Below the pieces are notes generated by a model, which searched no databases, was not told where the DNA came from, and saw only the letters and a program-made list of their open reading frames with translations. Positions 7,201-14,360 of a stretch of DNA of 14,360 bases are shown one piece after another. Source of the DNA: an uncultured Mucilaginibacter sp. (GTDB lineage Bacteria; Bacteroidota; Bacteroidia; Sphingobacteriales; Sphingobacteriaceae); the NCBI GenBank assembly GCA_946479225.1, contig CAMLFI010000022.1, forward strand, positions 1 to 14,360. The letters are read 5' to 3'. Position 1 is the stretch's first letter; each line of letters starts with the position of its first letter. The position numbers and the translations under genes were made by a program.

Positions 7201-8132
7201 TTTTTGCGTAAGTTGGGTTTAAAGAGCCCGATAAGTTTTTCTCTTAACCAAACCGAGGTGTAAGGACTAATCATTGTCATCCATTTAAATATAGATGACC
7301 CTTGGGGTGAATAACGGTAACCCAGCTTTTTACTAAGTAAAAGGCTTTTTTGCACATACATCCAATCTTGCAAAGCGGCTAATATAGCCGCACAGTGCCA
7401 AAGCTGCATAGATAATTCAATGGCATATACATGGCCGTGAGTTTCTGCAGTTTTTTCTATAACATGGTAATTGGCCCGGGCACATTTTAGCTGATTTGAT
7501 GCCGACATACTTTTGGCATGCCGATAGTTTATACAGGTTATTTCATGAAGATAGTCAAATTTTAAATTGTTTTTGGCCAGGCGTTGGTGTACTGCATTGT
7601 CCTCGTTATACAGCACATTTTCATCTAAATCAAAGCCTCCGGCTTTCAAAAATGGCTGCCGTTTGTATACTGCAAAATTTACTACTTTATGGTTGATGGT
7701 ATATTTCAACGGATCATCATGAAGGGCGTTTACATCATGATTGGCCCGACCAAGCAGATTTCCGCTTTCAGCATCAACGTAGTTAAAGTTTAAAAGTAAA
7801 ATCTGATATATATCGCCGAAGTTGTTTATCCAATTATGGATATGTGTGGTAAACATAGGCAACAAATCGTCGTCGGCATCATGAAAATGAATCCATTCGC
7901 AATTAGTTAAAGCCGCTAATTTGTTTTTACCCCATGAACAACCGCGGTTAATGTCGCCATTAATAACTTTGGCGCCAAATTTTTCGGCAACGGTTACAGT
8001 ATCATCTGTGCTGCAATCATTGTATACCAATATCTCATCAAAAAGAATGACCTGTTTTTTGGCAGAGGATAACAATTGCGGTAAAAATTTCCCGGCATTA
8101 TAAGCCGGTATGCAAAGTGCCAGCGTGCTCAT
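7197..8132 (-). CDS. Glycosyltransferase family 2
   Basis: A 311-residue GT2 enzyme. The first strand is LALCIPAYNAG (4-14), the nucleotide-binding loop is YNDCSTDDT (37-45, equivalent to DDGSTD), the metal-binding site is HDADDDL (84-90), and the catalytic-base region is NEDNAVHQRL (176-185) with E177 and D178. The usual GGFD acceptor-loop motif is present (165-168). The C-terminal third (from about 215) is helical with aromatic and basic residues, compatible with peripheral membrane association, but contains no clear transmembrane segment. ATG start in a 4-nt overlap with the upstream GT4, and a TTGA overlap to the downstream GT2. It should transfer one sugar from a nucleotide donor to the growing lipid-linked chain; donor unknown. 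Confidence 0.92.
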   Translation of the reverse strand: MSTLALCIPAYNAGKFLPQLLSSAKKQVILFDEILVYNDCSTDDTVTVAEKFGAKVINGDINRGCSWGKNKLAALTNCEWIHFHDADDDLLPMFTTHIHNWINNFGDIYQILLLNFNYVDAESGNLLGRANHDVNALHDDPLKYTINHKVVNFAVYKRQPFLKAGGFDLDENVLYNEDNAVHQRLAKNNLKFDYLHEITCINYRHAKSMSASNQLKCARANYHVIEKTAETHGHVYAIELSMQLWHCAAILAALQDWMYVQKSLLLSKKLGYRYSPQGSSIFKWMTMISPYTSVWLREKLIGLFKPNLRKN

Positions 8133-9463
8133 TCTTTGCCGATAATTTTGATCAGAGTCCTTTTTAAAAAATAGTATGATATCTTTTTAAGGGGTTGTGA
8201 ATCCAATATTTCATCAATTTTATGTTCAGCGTCTTCGGGCGAATATGCTGAGACCAGATATGAATTAGGCAACTGCTTTTTGAAGCTCCTTAGTACTTCG
8301 TTATATTGTTCTATATTTTGCGGGATTATGTTTTCAGCAGAGAGCTTTTTTATAGTTTCAACTGCTGATCGAGCCATTTTTGTATATTCTGCCTCGGTTA
8401 TGGTAGTCATATTTTTCAGGCACTCAGCCAACCTATCAATGTTATCCGCAGGGTATTTTAACCCATTTTTGCCATGTTCTATTATTTCAGATACACCGGC
8501 TCCGTCTGAGCAAATAACCGGCGTTCCTGCTGCTAAAAATTCAAGGCACGTAAAATTGTACATATCCCAGGTTGAAGAGACGATCCCGAATTTCGCTTTC
8601 TGCTGCAATTGTCTGATAATGCTGTTAGCGACCGGCTTTTGCGGAAGAATAACCTTATTCCAGATTTTCGGAAAAGTCTTGCTTAAATATTGATCCGTGC
8701 TTTCGGTTTTGGTATAAGGCATGTCTCTCCCAAACCATTTAATTGCTGGCCTGTGTCCTTCATCAATTAGTTCCGTTGCTTTACACAACTCAACAGGTCC
8801 TTTCCATCGTTGTATCCGTGCCGTTACTAATCCAATATTTTCGCGCTCTGCCATTGGCAATGGCTGTTGCTGCGCAGAAGCAAAAAAAACCGGATTTATT
8901 TTTACCGTTTTTCTGCTATTAAGCAAATTATCCCAGAATAATTTATTTGCGTCGCTATGGGTTATAAGGCCATCGCATAAAGGCAGTAGTAATAATTCGA
9001 TTTGTTTTATAAACGCGTCGCTAAAGGTGTTTTGAGCTTTATCTTCATAAAACGATATTTGGCCTATGCTGCCATGTAATCGAGTGATAACCGGCCTTTT
9101 GTGATTAATAATCCATGGAACAAACCCTAATGCAAAATCTGTGCATTCAATTATATCAAATCCCTCACCTTCATTAGTCTGTTGGTACATTGCCCAGGCG
9201 GCCGCCAAATTATTTTTTAATTCCGGGTTGATGTTAAACCTGGTAAACTTGCTTAATGCCGACAGGTATAAATAAGGTTTAAGGCTTTCAATTTCCACAC
9301 CATCAATTTCAAAACTGCTGTTATCTGAAAAATAACCGCTTCCTACTATCACTTTAATTTGTTGGCAATAGGGCCGTAATGCTTTTATGTAATTAATGTA
9401 ATAGGTTGAAATGCCACCACCGGAATGGGGGTAATACTCAGGAAGTATGAACAGGATTTTCAA
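8129..9463 (-). CDS. Glycosyltransferase family 4
   Basis: A 444-residue GT-B enzyme. It opens MKILFILPEYYPHSGGGIS, with the glycine loop at 15-17, and has RLHGS (128-132), where the histidine often assists catalysis. The donor domain shows ARIQRWKG (215-222; R216 and K221 as the diphosphate-binding pair) and a C-terminal E-x7-E region in which the first glutamate is replaced by aspartate: D300, with E308 in the sequence CLEFLAAGTPVICSD. GAGVSEII (321-328) completes the motif. The start is TTG at 9463-9461, overlapping the previous gene by 26 nt. It is chosen because an in-frame TAA lies only five codons upstream, no ATG is available, and the reading matches a perfect GT4 N-terminus. The C-terminal 60 residues are an extra helical extension. 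Confidence 0.88.
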   Translation of the reverse strand: MKILFILPEYYPHSGGGISTYYINYIKALRPYCQQIKVIVGSGYFSDNSSFEIDGVEIESLKPYLYLSALSKFTRFNINPELKNNLAAAWAMYQQTNEGEGFDIIECTDFALGFVPWIINHKRPVITRLHGSIGQISFYEDKAQNTFSDAFIKQIELLLLPLCDGLITHSDANKLFWDNLLNSRKTVKINPVFFASAQQQPLPMAERENIGLVTARIQRWKGPVELCKATELIDEGHRPAIKWFGRDMPYTKTESTDQYLSKTFPKIWNKVILPQKPVANSIIRQLQQKAKFGIVSSTWDMYNFTCLEFLAAGTPVICSDGAGVSEIIEHGKNGLKYPADNIDRLAECLKNMTTITEAEYTKMARSAVETIKKLSAENIIPQNIEQYNEVLRSFKKQLPNSYLVSAYSPEDAEHKIDEILDSQPLKKISYYFLKRTLIKIIGKE

Positions 9464-10379
9464 GTATGAATCTTTTTAAATTGTTATTCAAAACATCTGG
9501 GTTACGCGTTTTGTGCAAAAAATTTCGCAATGTCGCCACTATTTGAGGGGAATGCTTTTTAAAAAAAATATTGAAGATGTCCTTTAAAAAATGTTCTGCC
9601 CCTAGGCTTAAAAACACATCTTTGACACTTTGAGGATACGAATCGGGTGGTAAGCCAACAGGAATACAACCCGCATAGGCGCACTCGTTGAATTTTAAAA
9701 GCTCCAGATGAAATTTTGTTGGACACATCAACATATATTTATAACCTGAAAGATGATCTATAAAATTTTTGTCTGTGATATTATGACCATATTTTTGGCC
9801 AGGCCTTAGGTCAATATATCCCGGGTGTTTTAAAATTGAAAAGAATATAAACCTGGTAAATGATCGGGTTACCTTTTTCCATATTTCATACCTGTATGGA
9901 TAGATGACGGAGTTTATAGATCCAGCTATAATTATTTTATTCTTTCTTTCTCTTTTGAATATTATTTCCTTTTGTTGGAGATAGGGGTAGGGAAGGTGGA
10001 TAAACCTGTTTACAAATTGATCTTTCAATTTGCGGGTAAGTTCTTGTGCTGTATAAACAGATAGAAGATACGTATTCCTTGCCGTAGACATTTCTGACAA
10101 AAACCGGTAATAATAATGATCAGTATTTTCAATATATGGATCAACTATTTTAAGCAGAAAAGTAAGGTGTGCATTTTCTGCTATAATGTTTTTCAGCAAT
10201 GGTAAATCAGACTCTTCTATCCTGTTATCAACCACAAAAGCGGTATCACTATTTAAATCTTTAAGGTCGCTTAATTTCAAATAATTCCAATTCATGGCTG
10301 TTGCATAACCAGTACCGGCATCATCACAAATTAAGTTTGAATAATTAAAAGTGTCTGACAGTAGATAAACTAATTTCAC
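9438..10379 (-). CDS. Unassigned protein, probable GT-B-like glycosyltransferase
   Basis: A 313-residue protein not confidently recognised. The first half (MKLVYLLSDTFNYSN onwards) looks like a degenerate alpha/beta domain with LKIVDPYI (76-83). A LPYPYL hinge (129-134) precedes a second domain beginning NKIIIAGS (147-154). Late in this domain LELLKFNECAYAGCIPVGLP (225-244) resembles the donor-site helix of GT-B enzymes such as the CgeB group, where an acidic residue is followed by A-x-A-G-x-x-P. The start is GTG at 10379-10377 in a GTGA overlap with the previous stop; an in-frame TAA lies seven codons upstream and there is no ATG between. It overlaps the following GT4 gene by 26 nt, the longest overlap in the operon. 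Its role as a glycosyltransferase is inferred from this motif and from its neighbours. Confidence 0.65.
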   Translation of the reverse strand: MKLVYLLSDTFNYSNLICDDAGTGYATAMNWNYLKLSDLKDLNSDTAFVVDNRIEESDLPLLKNIIAENAHLTFLLKIVDPYIENTDHYYYRFLSEMSTARNTYLLSVYTAQELTRKLKDQFVNRFIHLPYPYLQQKEIIFKRERKNKIIIAGSINSVIYPYRYEIWKKVTRSFTRFIFFSILKHPGYIDLRPGQKYGHNITDKNFIDHLSGYKYMLMCPTKFHLELLKFNECAYAGCIPVGLPPDSYPQSVKDVFLSLGAEHFLKDIFNIFFKKHSPQIVATLRNFLHKTRNPDVLNNNLKRFILENPVHTS

Positions 10380-11269
10380 TTTATAGGGAGGCTTTTCTTA
10401 ATGATTTTTTCAAACTCACCATAAATTAAGAATCGTCTTAAAAAGTATAAAAGCCTTGAATTTAACGGAGCTATTGCTAATAAGTGGATCAAATATTTAA
10501 GTTGGAGCGATTTGTTGTAATTCAAAATATACAGCGTGTTCAGAAAAGTTTCGGTGTTTTTAATCTCTACTGCTAAAACTTCTCTTTCTGTTAATCCGTT
10601 GTGTTGGGGCAATATTTTGTCCCATTTCTTAGTGACTTTAAGCTGGTTTTGTACCCATGCAATGGTATTGCCTCCGTATGAAAAATGTTCCATCAGTATA
10701 TCATATACTACAACTACTTTTCCGTTAGCAGCCTGCCCCAGCGAGTAATCTAAGTCGTACGCATGAAAACCTTTTAATAACTTCTCATCAAAATTATAGA
10801 CTTCATGATTGCTTTTGGTTGTGGCTAAAAACATGCCATCCAGTATCTTAACTTCGCTTAAAGTTTCGTTATGCGGGTTTTGGTAGTAATGCTCGGTAGT
10901 GTTATGCCTGGTGCGTTGTAATTGATTAATGCGGTTAAATTTATTTTCGGCAACATATACCCCGGATGGGGCCTTGGTTTTAATAACACAACCTAATATT
11001 CCAATTAATGCAATGTCCGAGTTAGTAAAGTGATTGATCAAATTTGCGCCCCAACCTTCGGTTTTAAACAAAATGTCTTCGTGAACAAAACATAAGTAGG
11101 GGTATTTCGCCTGTTTAGCGCCTAAATTATATGCTTCGGCGAGTGAATATTTATTTTGACCATTGTCAATTTTTATGATCTCAAAATCAACACCGATTGT
11201 TTGTTTCACGCTTTCGGAAAAATTTACAAATACGGGGTGTTTAACTGAACATACAATCAGAGAAATCAT
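10376..11269 (-). CDS. GT2-like glycosyltransferase with HED in place of DXD
   Basis: A 297-residue protein similar to the bacterial glycosyltransferase-like family 2 group with a short, divergent GT-A core. It starts MISLIVCSVKHP; IDNGQNKYSLAEAYNLGAK (34-52) replaces the usual DDGS loop, and the metal site reads FVHEDILF (61-68), that is HED rather than DXD, which is typical of this subgroup. LDGMFLATT (143-151), FHAYDLDYSL (168-177) and the histidine in MEHFSYGG (193-200) are probable acceptor and catalytic elements. The ATG lies in a TGATG overlap (1 nt) with the upstream GT2, and the stop overlaps the following GTG. The C-terminal 60 residues are basic and leucine-rich, possibly a membrane-surface anchor. 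A sugar-transfer role is likely; the substrate is unknown. Confidence 0.78.
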   Translation of the reverse strand: MISLIVCSVKHPVFVNFSESVKQTIGVDFEIIKIDNGQNKYSLAEAYNLGAKQAKYPYLCFVHEDILFKTEGWGANLINHFTNSDIALIGILGCVIKTKAPSGVYVAENKFNRINQLQRTRHNTTEHYYQNPHNETLSEVKILDGMFLATTKSNHEVYNFDEKLLKGFHAYDLDYSLGQAANGKVVVVYDILMEHFSYGGNTIAWVQNQLKVTKKWDKILPQHNGLTEREVLAVEIKNTETFLNTLYILNYNKSLQLKYLIHLLAIAPLNSRLLYFLRRFLIYGEFEKIIKKSLPIK

Positions 11270-12081
11270 CAGGGTCTCTCCGAAAATCTATTGTTTATTT
11301 TAAATGCTTTTACCAAATATTTTAAAGCTGTTCTTGCGTACGAGCGCTGATCATTTTTATAAAAAAGTCTGAAGTCGTTTAGCTTTTTGATATGCTCGCG
11401 GTAATGATCAATGTGCTTAATTATCATATAATTCTTCACAGCCTTTGTGTTTTCAACTGAAACCTCAGAGATCATGGATAATGTTCTTATTCTGTAATCG
11501 AATAGCTCGTCGTTTATGAATTTGAACGTGAGACCTTTTATATGACAGTGTAACCAAAACTCCCAGTCTTCATTTCCCTGGTACGGCATAATCTCATCGT
11601 ACCCACCCACTTGTTCCCAAACAGATCTTCGGTACACGGCGCATGCATCAATGTAATTAACTACAAACAACTTGTCACCATCAAATTCGTGGGTCTCAAA
11701 TCGCCTTTCCGCAATATTCTCACCAAAGAAGGTAGGTTTGGCGTAAACGATATCACATACTCCACTTTCTAATAAGGCAACGGATTTTTTTAAATAGTCT
11801 TCCCGAATTTTATTGTCAGCGTCTAAAGGTAATATGTATTCGCCAATAGCTTGTCGGATGCCTGCATTACGCGAATAAGCTAAGCCTCGGTTAGAGTGGG
11901 ATAACACTTTTAAGCCTTTTTGCCGATATGTTTGTAGCAGTTCTAATGTAAAATCATCTGTAGAACCATCATCGACTATTATCAATTCCAATCCAAGATG
12001 CATACAAGCTAAAACGCTTTCAACAGCATCAGTTAAATAAGCCCCATCATTATAGCATGGTATTATAACTGATAATTTCAT
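11269..12081 (-). CDS. Glycosyltransferase family 2
   Basis: A 270-residue GT2 enzyme with a complete active-site set: LSVIIPCYNDG (3-13), IVDDGSTDD (35-43), RGLAYSRNAGI (65-75), the metal-binding DADN (87-90), GGYDE (159-163) and the catalytic-base motif NEDWEFWLH (170-178, E171 and D172). This last block is the one seen in many O-antigen GT2 enzymes. No transmembrane helices; the C-terminus is basic. The ATG overlaps the methyltransferase stop (ATGA) and the stop overlaps the next ATG by one base. As the first GT after the export pair and methyltransferase, it could act early or late in assembly; order in the operon does not prove order of reaction. The donor sugar is unknown. Confidence 0.93.
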   Translation of the reverse strand: MKLSVIIPCYNDGAYLTDAVESVLACMHLGLELIIVDDGSTDDFTLELLQTYRQKGLKVLSHSNRGLAYSRNAGIRQAIGEYILPLDADNKIREDYLKKSVALLESGVCDIVYAKPTFFGENIAERRFETHEFDGDKLFVVNYIDACAVYRRSVWEQVGGYDEIMPYQGNEDWEFWLHCHIKGLTFKFINDELFDYRIRTLSMISEVSVENTKAVKNYMIIKHIDHYREHIKKLNDFRLFYKNDQRSYARTALKYLVKAFKINNRFSERP

Positions 12082-12797
12082 GCTTCAGTTTTTTTTGCAA
12101 CTATCACATAATTCAGGGTGTTAGTATAATCGGTGGCTTTGCCGTCCATATACAAAAAGAAGTTGTTTATTCCTTTTATACCGCCAATGCATTTTATAAA
12201 CCCCCTTACCAGTTTCCCTTTTATGCCTCTTATATAATATACCTGTGGATACAAAGCATGCAGAAAAGCCTGACCAGCTACAGCCCATTTTCCACCATTA
12301 GCTTCTATTGATACTATGGAGAATCCGGCTTTTTCTAATATGTATTTAAAACCATGCTTCGTAAAACGAAAAAAATCATAAGGTTCTTCGTGCAACGGCC
12401 AATATAACGGGCCGCTCAATATAAACTTTCCGCCGGGTTTTAATAACCTGAAAGCCTCATTTACCAAGCCTTGATGATCTTCTACATGTTCAATGGTTTG
12501 CGTAGATATAACGGTGTCAAACATATTGCTGCCTAAAGGTATATTGTTTGCAGGGCACAAAATATCTACACAATTTTCGCTTGATTGAATAATATCGCAG
12601 CCTGTATACGCGGTTATATGCCGTTCAACCCTATTTTTATAGGGTTTGTTACCGCAGCCAATATCAAGCAAATTGCCGGCGGCGTTATTATCCAAAGCCT
12701 TAAACAAATGCTGATGGTAAGACGCATAATGTAAATAATATACGTCATGTTTACTGATTTCGGTAGATTTTAAGCGCCTTATATTTTCTTCTCTCAT
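12078..12797 (-). CDS. Class I SAM-dependent methyltransferase (Methyltransf_11 type)
   Basis: A 239-residue methyltransferase. SAM-binding motif I is LLDIGCGNKP (43-52), strand 2 ends in the acidic CDI (67-69), motif post-I/II is FDTVISTQTIEHVED (93-107), and motif III is LLKPGGKF (118-125), all standard for small-molecule O- or C-methyltransferases of the UbiE/Methyltransf_11 group. There is no signal peptide. It starts with ATG 13 nt after the wzt stop and overlaps the next GT by ATGA. Its place right behind the ABC transporter invites comparison with chain-terminating methyltransferases that cap O-antigens for Wzt recognition (known for WbdD with Wzt in E. coli O8/O9a). Here it lacks the kinase domain of WbdD, so a plain sugar methyltransferase is equally possible. 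Confidence 0.88.
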   Translation of the reverse strand: MREENIRRLKSTEISKHDVYYLHYASYHQHLFKALDNNAAGNLLDIGCGNKPYKNRVERHITAYTGCDIIQSSENCVDILCPANNIPLGSNMFDTVISTQTIEHVEDHQGLVNEAFRLLKPGGKFILSGPLYWPLHEEPYDFFRFTKHGFKYILEKAGFSIVSIEANGGKWAVAGQAFLHALYPQVYYIRGIKGKLVRGFIKCIGGIKGINNFFLYMDGKATDYTNTLNYVIVAKKTEA

Positions 12798-12810
12798 TAC
12801 ACGTTTGCCC

Positions 12811-14070
12811 TTAGGTTATATCTTCCCACTTAAATTCTGGTGTGTATATGCAAACATCTTTTTGCCAACCCCATTCAATTATCTTATTGGGCATTTTTAC
12901 TTCAAACTCACAAATTCTGTCTATCTGCTCAAATTTTGTTCTTCCTCTGGTTTCGGCCAAATGTACTATTAGGTAGTACGTATTCGCGTAAAGCTGACAT
13001 GCCGGTATTTTGCATGTCATGCGGTTTGTTCCCGTCTTCTTTAAAATGTTTTCATCCACATCAAAAGCATAGGTGTATACAACCGGAACATCATTCTCAT
13101 TCACAATTTGCAACGAAAGAGCCATGCCTTCAATCACAGTTGGCATGTTAACATCAATAACTATTGCCAGATCTTCGCCGTTTAGGTGTGTACCATCCGG
13201 TTCAGATACTTTTACCTCCACACGGGTTATATTAGGTTTATCAATATCAGCTTTTGCGCTGTATATTCCTTTTTCTCTTACATTACCCGTTAAATAATGC
13301 TTTATAGCTTTAGGCGTCGTGTCGTAAATATCTATTTCGCCATTATTAAGGTAAATTGATGTGGTTGTTAATGTTGATACGGCATCCATGTTATGCGATA
13401 CAAATAACACTGTTCTTCCTTGCCCCTTGCTAATATCACCCATTTTACCCAGGCATTTTTTTTGGAATTCAGCATCGCCAACAGCCAGTACCTCATCTAC
13501 TATCAATATTTCTGATTCAAGATGAGCAGCTACGGCAAATGCAAGGCGAACATACATGCCCGATGAATAGCGTTTTACCGGGGTATCTATATAGCGTTCA
13601 ACACCCGAAAAGTTTACTATTTCATCAAACTTGCGCTTTATCTCGGCTTTGCGCATGCCTAATATGGCACCGTTCAGAAATATGTTTTCCCTTCCCGTTA
13701 ACTCCGGGTGAAAGCCGGTACCCACCTCTAATAAGCTGGCAATGCGCCCCTTTATTTTTATTGATCCGGTGGTAGGAGAGGTAACCCTGCTCAGTAACTT
13801 TAACAGGGTGCTTTTGCCAGCACCGTTACGACCGATAATTCCTACAGCGTCTCCCTGTTCAACTTCGAAGTTTAGATCCTTTAGGCTCCAAACCATATTA
13901 CTTGTACCCTTTACGGAACGGTCATTGGTTTCGCCTATCTTCAGGAAGGGATCTTCCTTACCTCTCAACCTGGCCCACGTACGTTCAATGTCACGCGAAA
14001 CGGTGCCGGTACCAAAATCGCCCAATTGATAGGCTTTCGAAAGATTTTCTACCTTTATTACTTTAGCCAT
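12811..14070 (-). CDS. wzt: Polysaccharide ABC transporter ATP-binding protein, Wzt type with C-terminal domain
   Basis: A 419-residue ATPase that powers export of a lipid-linked polysaccharide through the Wzm channel. The nucleotide-binding domain has Walker A GRNGAGKST (80-88), the family-specific LLEVGTGFHPELTGREN segment (113-129), signature YSSGM (168-172), Walker B ILIVDEVLAVGD (188-199) and the switch histidine H226 in SHN. A long insert (about 20-60) between the first strand and Walker A is typical of this family. The C-terminal part from about residue 280 is beta-rich and resembles the Wzt C-terminal domain, which in E. coli O8/O9a binds the modified end of the O-antigen and sets specificity. 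ATG start in a TAATG overlap with the permease stop. This domain implies export of a capped or otherwise specific chain rather than a generic substrate. Confidence 0.94.
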   Translation of the reverse strand: MAKVIKVENLSKAYQLGDFGTGTVSRDIERTWARLRGKEDPFLKIGETNDRSVKGTSNMVWSLKDLNFEVEQGDAVGIIGRNGAGKSTLLKLLSRVTSPTTGSIKIKGRIASLLEVGTGFHPELTGRENIFLNGAILGMRKAEIKRKFDEIVNFSGVERYIDTPVKRYSSGMYVRLAFAVAAHLESEILIVDEVLAVGDAEFQKKCLGKMGDISKGQGRTVLFVSHNMDAVSTLTTTSIYLNNGEIDIYDTTPKAIKHYLTGNVREKGIYSAKADIDKPNITRVEVKVSEPDGTHLNGEDLAIVIDVNMPTVIEGMALSLQIVNENDVPVVYTYAFDVDENILKKTGTNRMTCKIPACQLYANTYYLIVHLAETRGRTKFEQIDRICEFEVKMPNKIIEWGWQKDVCIYTPEFKWEDIT

Positions 14071-14360
14071 TAAACAGTATCAACAAAAGATTTTTCTACC
14101 TTATTAAAAACTATCATACCCAGCAGAAGAATTACCAGGGTTATAAAACTGCTATACCCTAATAGTTCCCAACTGAATGTTCCTTTACCAAAAAAACCAT
14201 ACCTCAGGGTTTCAATAATAGCGGTAATGGGATTGAATTTAATTAGCCAACTGTATGCAGGGTACTTGTATATCACTGCCGACAGGGGATATATCACCGT
14301 TGTTGTATACATAAGCAAGGGCACGCCAAATGATACTACGAACGCCAGGTCGCGATATTT
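14070..14360 (-). CDS. wzm: Polysaccharide ABC-2 transporter permease, Wzm type (C-terminal part)
   Basis: Only the last 96 residues are visible; the coding frame is open to the right edge and no start should be placed inside it. The visible part includes a hydrophobic segment (about 5-30, LAFVVSFGVPLLMYTTTVIY), a conserved loop (SWLIKFNPITAIIETLRYG, 37-55), a last membrane helix (about 67-85) and the tail FNKVEKSFVDTV, the usual ending of Wzm/TagG-like ABC-2 permeases in Bacteroidota. The protein would form the inner-membrane channel through which the lipid-linked glycan is moved. Its TAA stop overlaps the wzt ATG by one base, so the two subunits are translationally coupled. Being first in the visible operon, its upstream promoter lies outside. 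Confidence 0.92.
   Translation of the reverse strand, partial: KYRDLAFVVSFGVPLLMYTTTVIYPLSAVIYKYPAYSWLIKFNPITAIIETLRYGFFGKGTFSWELLGYSSFITLVILLLGMIVFNKVEKSFVDTV

Larger units (their letters stand above)
1..14360 (-). other. Polycistronic polysaccharide operon (16 genes, no internal promoter seen)
   Basis: All 16 genes share the minus strand. Of 15 junctions, eight are 4-nt start/stop overlaps (five ATGA, two TTGA, one GTGA), two are 1-nt overlaps, two are longer overlaps (8 and 26 nt), two are short gaps (1 and 13 nt) and one is the 114-nt stretch that looks like displaced coding sequence. This leaves no room for internal promoters or terminators and predicts strong translational coupling. 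Promoter and operon end are both outside the window. Confidence 0.85.

Noticed and set aside
6229..8132. Recent tandem duplication of the two adjacent GT2 genes
   Set aside because: Only family motifs are shared; sequence between motifs and the C-termini differ widely, so they are distant paralogues.
8280..8693. A 137-codon open frame on the plus strand
   Set aside because: It is antisense to the well-supported GT4 gene at 9463-8129, shows no recognisable motif, and its residues mirror the codon structure of the gene beneath it.
13742..14029. A 95-codon plus-strand open frame over the wzt nucleotide-binding domain
   Set aside because: Shadow of the strongly conserved Walker A region on the opposite strand; no independent coding signal.
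14070..14324. An 84-residue stand-alone protein starting at GTG 14324
   Set aside because: The frame is open to the window edge and the upstream residues continue the permease membrane segment, so this is an internal codon of a truncated wzm.

Overview
The window is one uninterrupted stretch of a surface-glycan biosynthesis operon. All 16 genes lie on the minus strand, so transcription runs from the right edge to the left edge. The likely source is a member of the Bacteroidota, perhaps Sphingobacteriaceae such as Mucilaginibacter or Pedobacter. This is inferred from the protein style, the moderately AT-rich sequence and the near absence of Shine-Dalgarno sites; no rRNA or housekeeping marker is present to confirm it.

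Layout in transcription order. At the right edge are the C-terminal end of an ABC-2 permease (Wzm type, 14360-14070) and its ATPase (Wzt type, 14070-12811), which has a C-terminal beta-rich domain of the kind that selects the polysaccharide to export. Next comes a small SAM-dependent methyltransferase (12797-12078). It is followed by a run of glycosyltransferases (GTs): GT2 (12081-11269), GT2-like (11269-10376), an unassigned GT-B-like protein (10379-9438), GT4 (9463-8129), two adjacent GT2 enzymes (8132-7197 and 7200-6229), an unassigned GT-A-like protein (6232-5543) whose C-terminus looks frameshifted, a CgeB-like GT (5428-4280), a GT4-like protein (4278-3304) and GT4 (3307-2288). An FkbM-family methyltransferase (2291-1569) and two more GT4-type enzymes (1576-383 and 386 off the left edge) complete the window.

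How they work together (inference from known ABC-dependent O-antigen and capsule systems): up to twelve GTs would build a heteropolysaccharide on a lipid carrier at the inner face of the cytoplasmic membrane. One or both methyltransferases would decorate or cap it, and Wzm/Wzt would export the finished chain. No Wzx flippase, Wzy polymerase, initiating phosphoglycosyltransferase or nucleotide-sugar synthesis gene is in the window.

Most junctions are 1-nt or 4-nt start/stop overlaps, and no intergenic space exceeds 13 nt except 5429-5542. That gap is itself an open frame that looks like the lost C-terminus of the preceding gene. Five of the 15 visible start codons are TTG or GTG. No promoter, terminator, RNA gene, CRISPR array, insertion sequence or repeat array was seen; the promoter must lie beyond the right edge.
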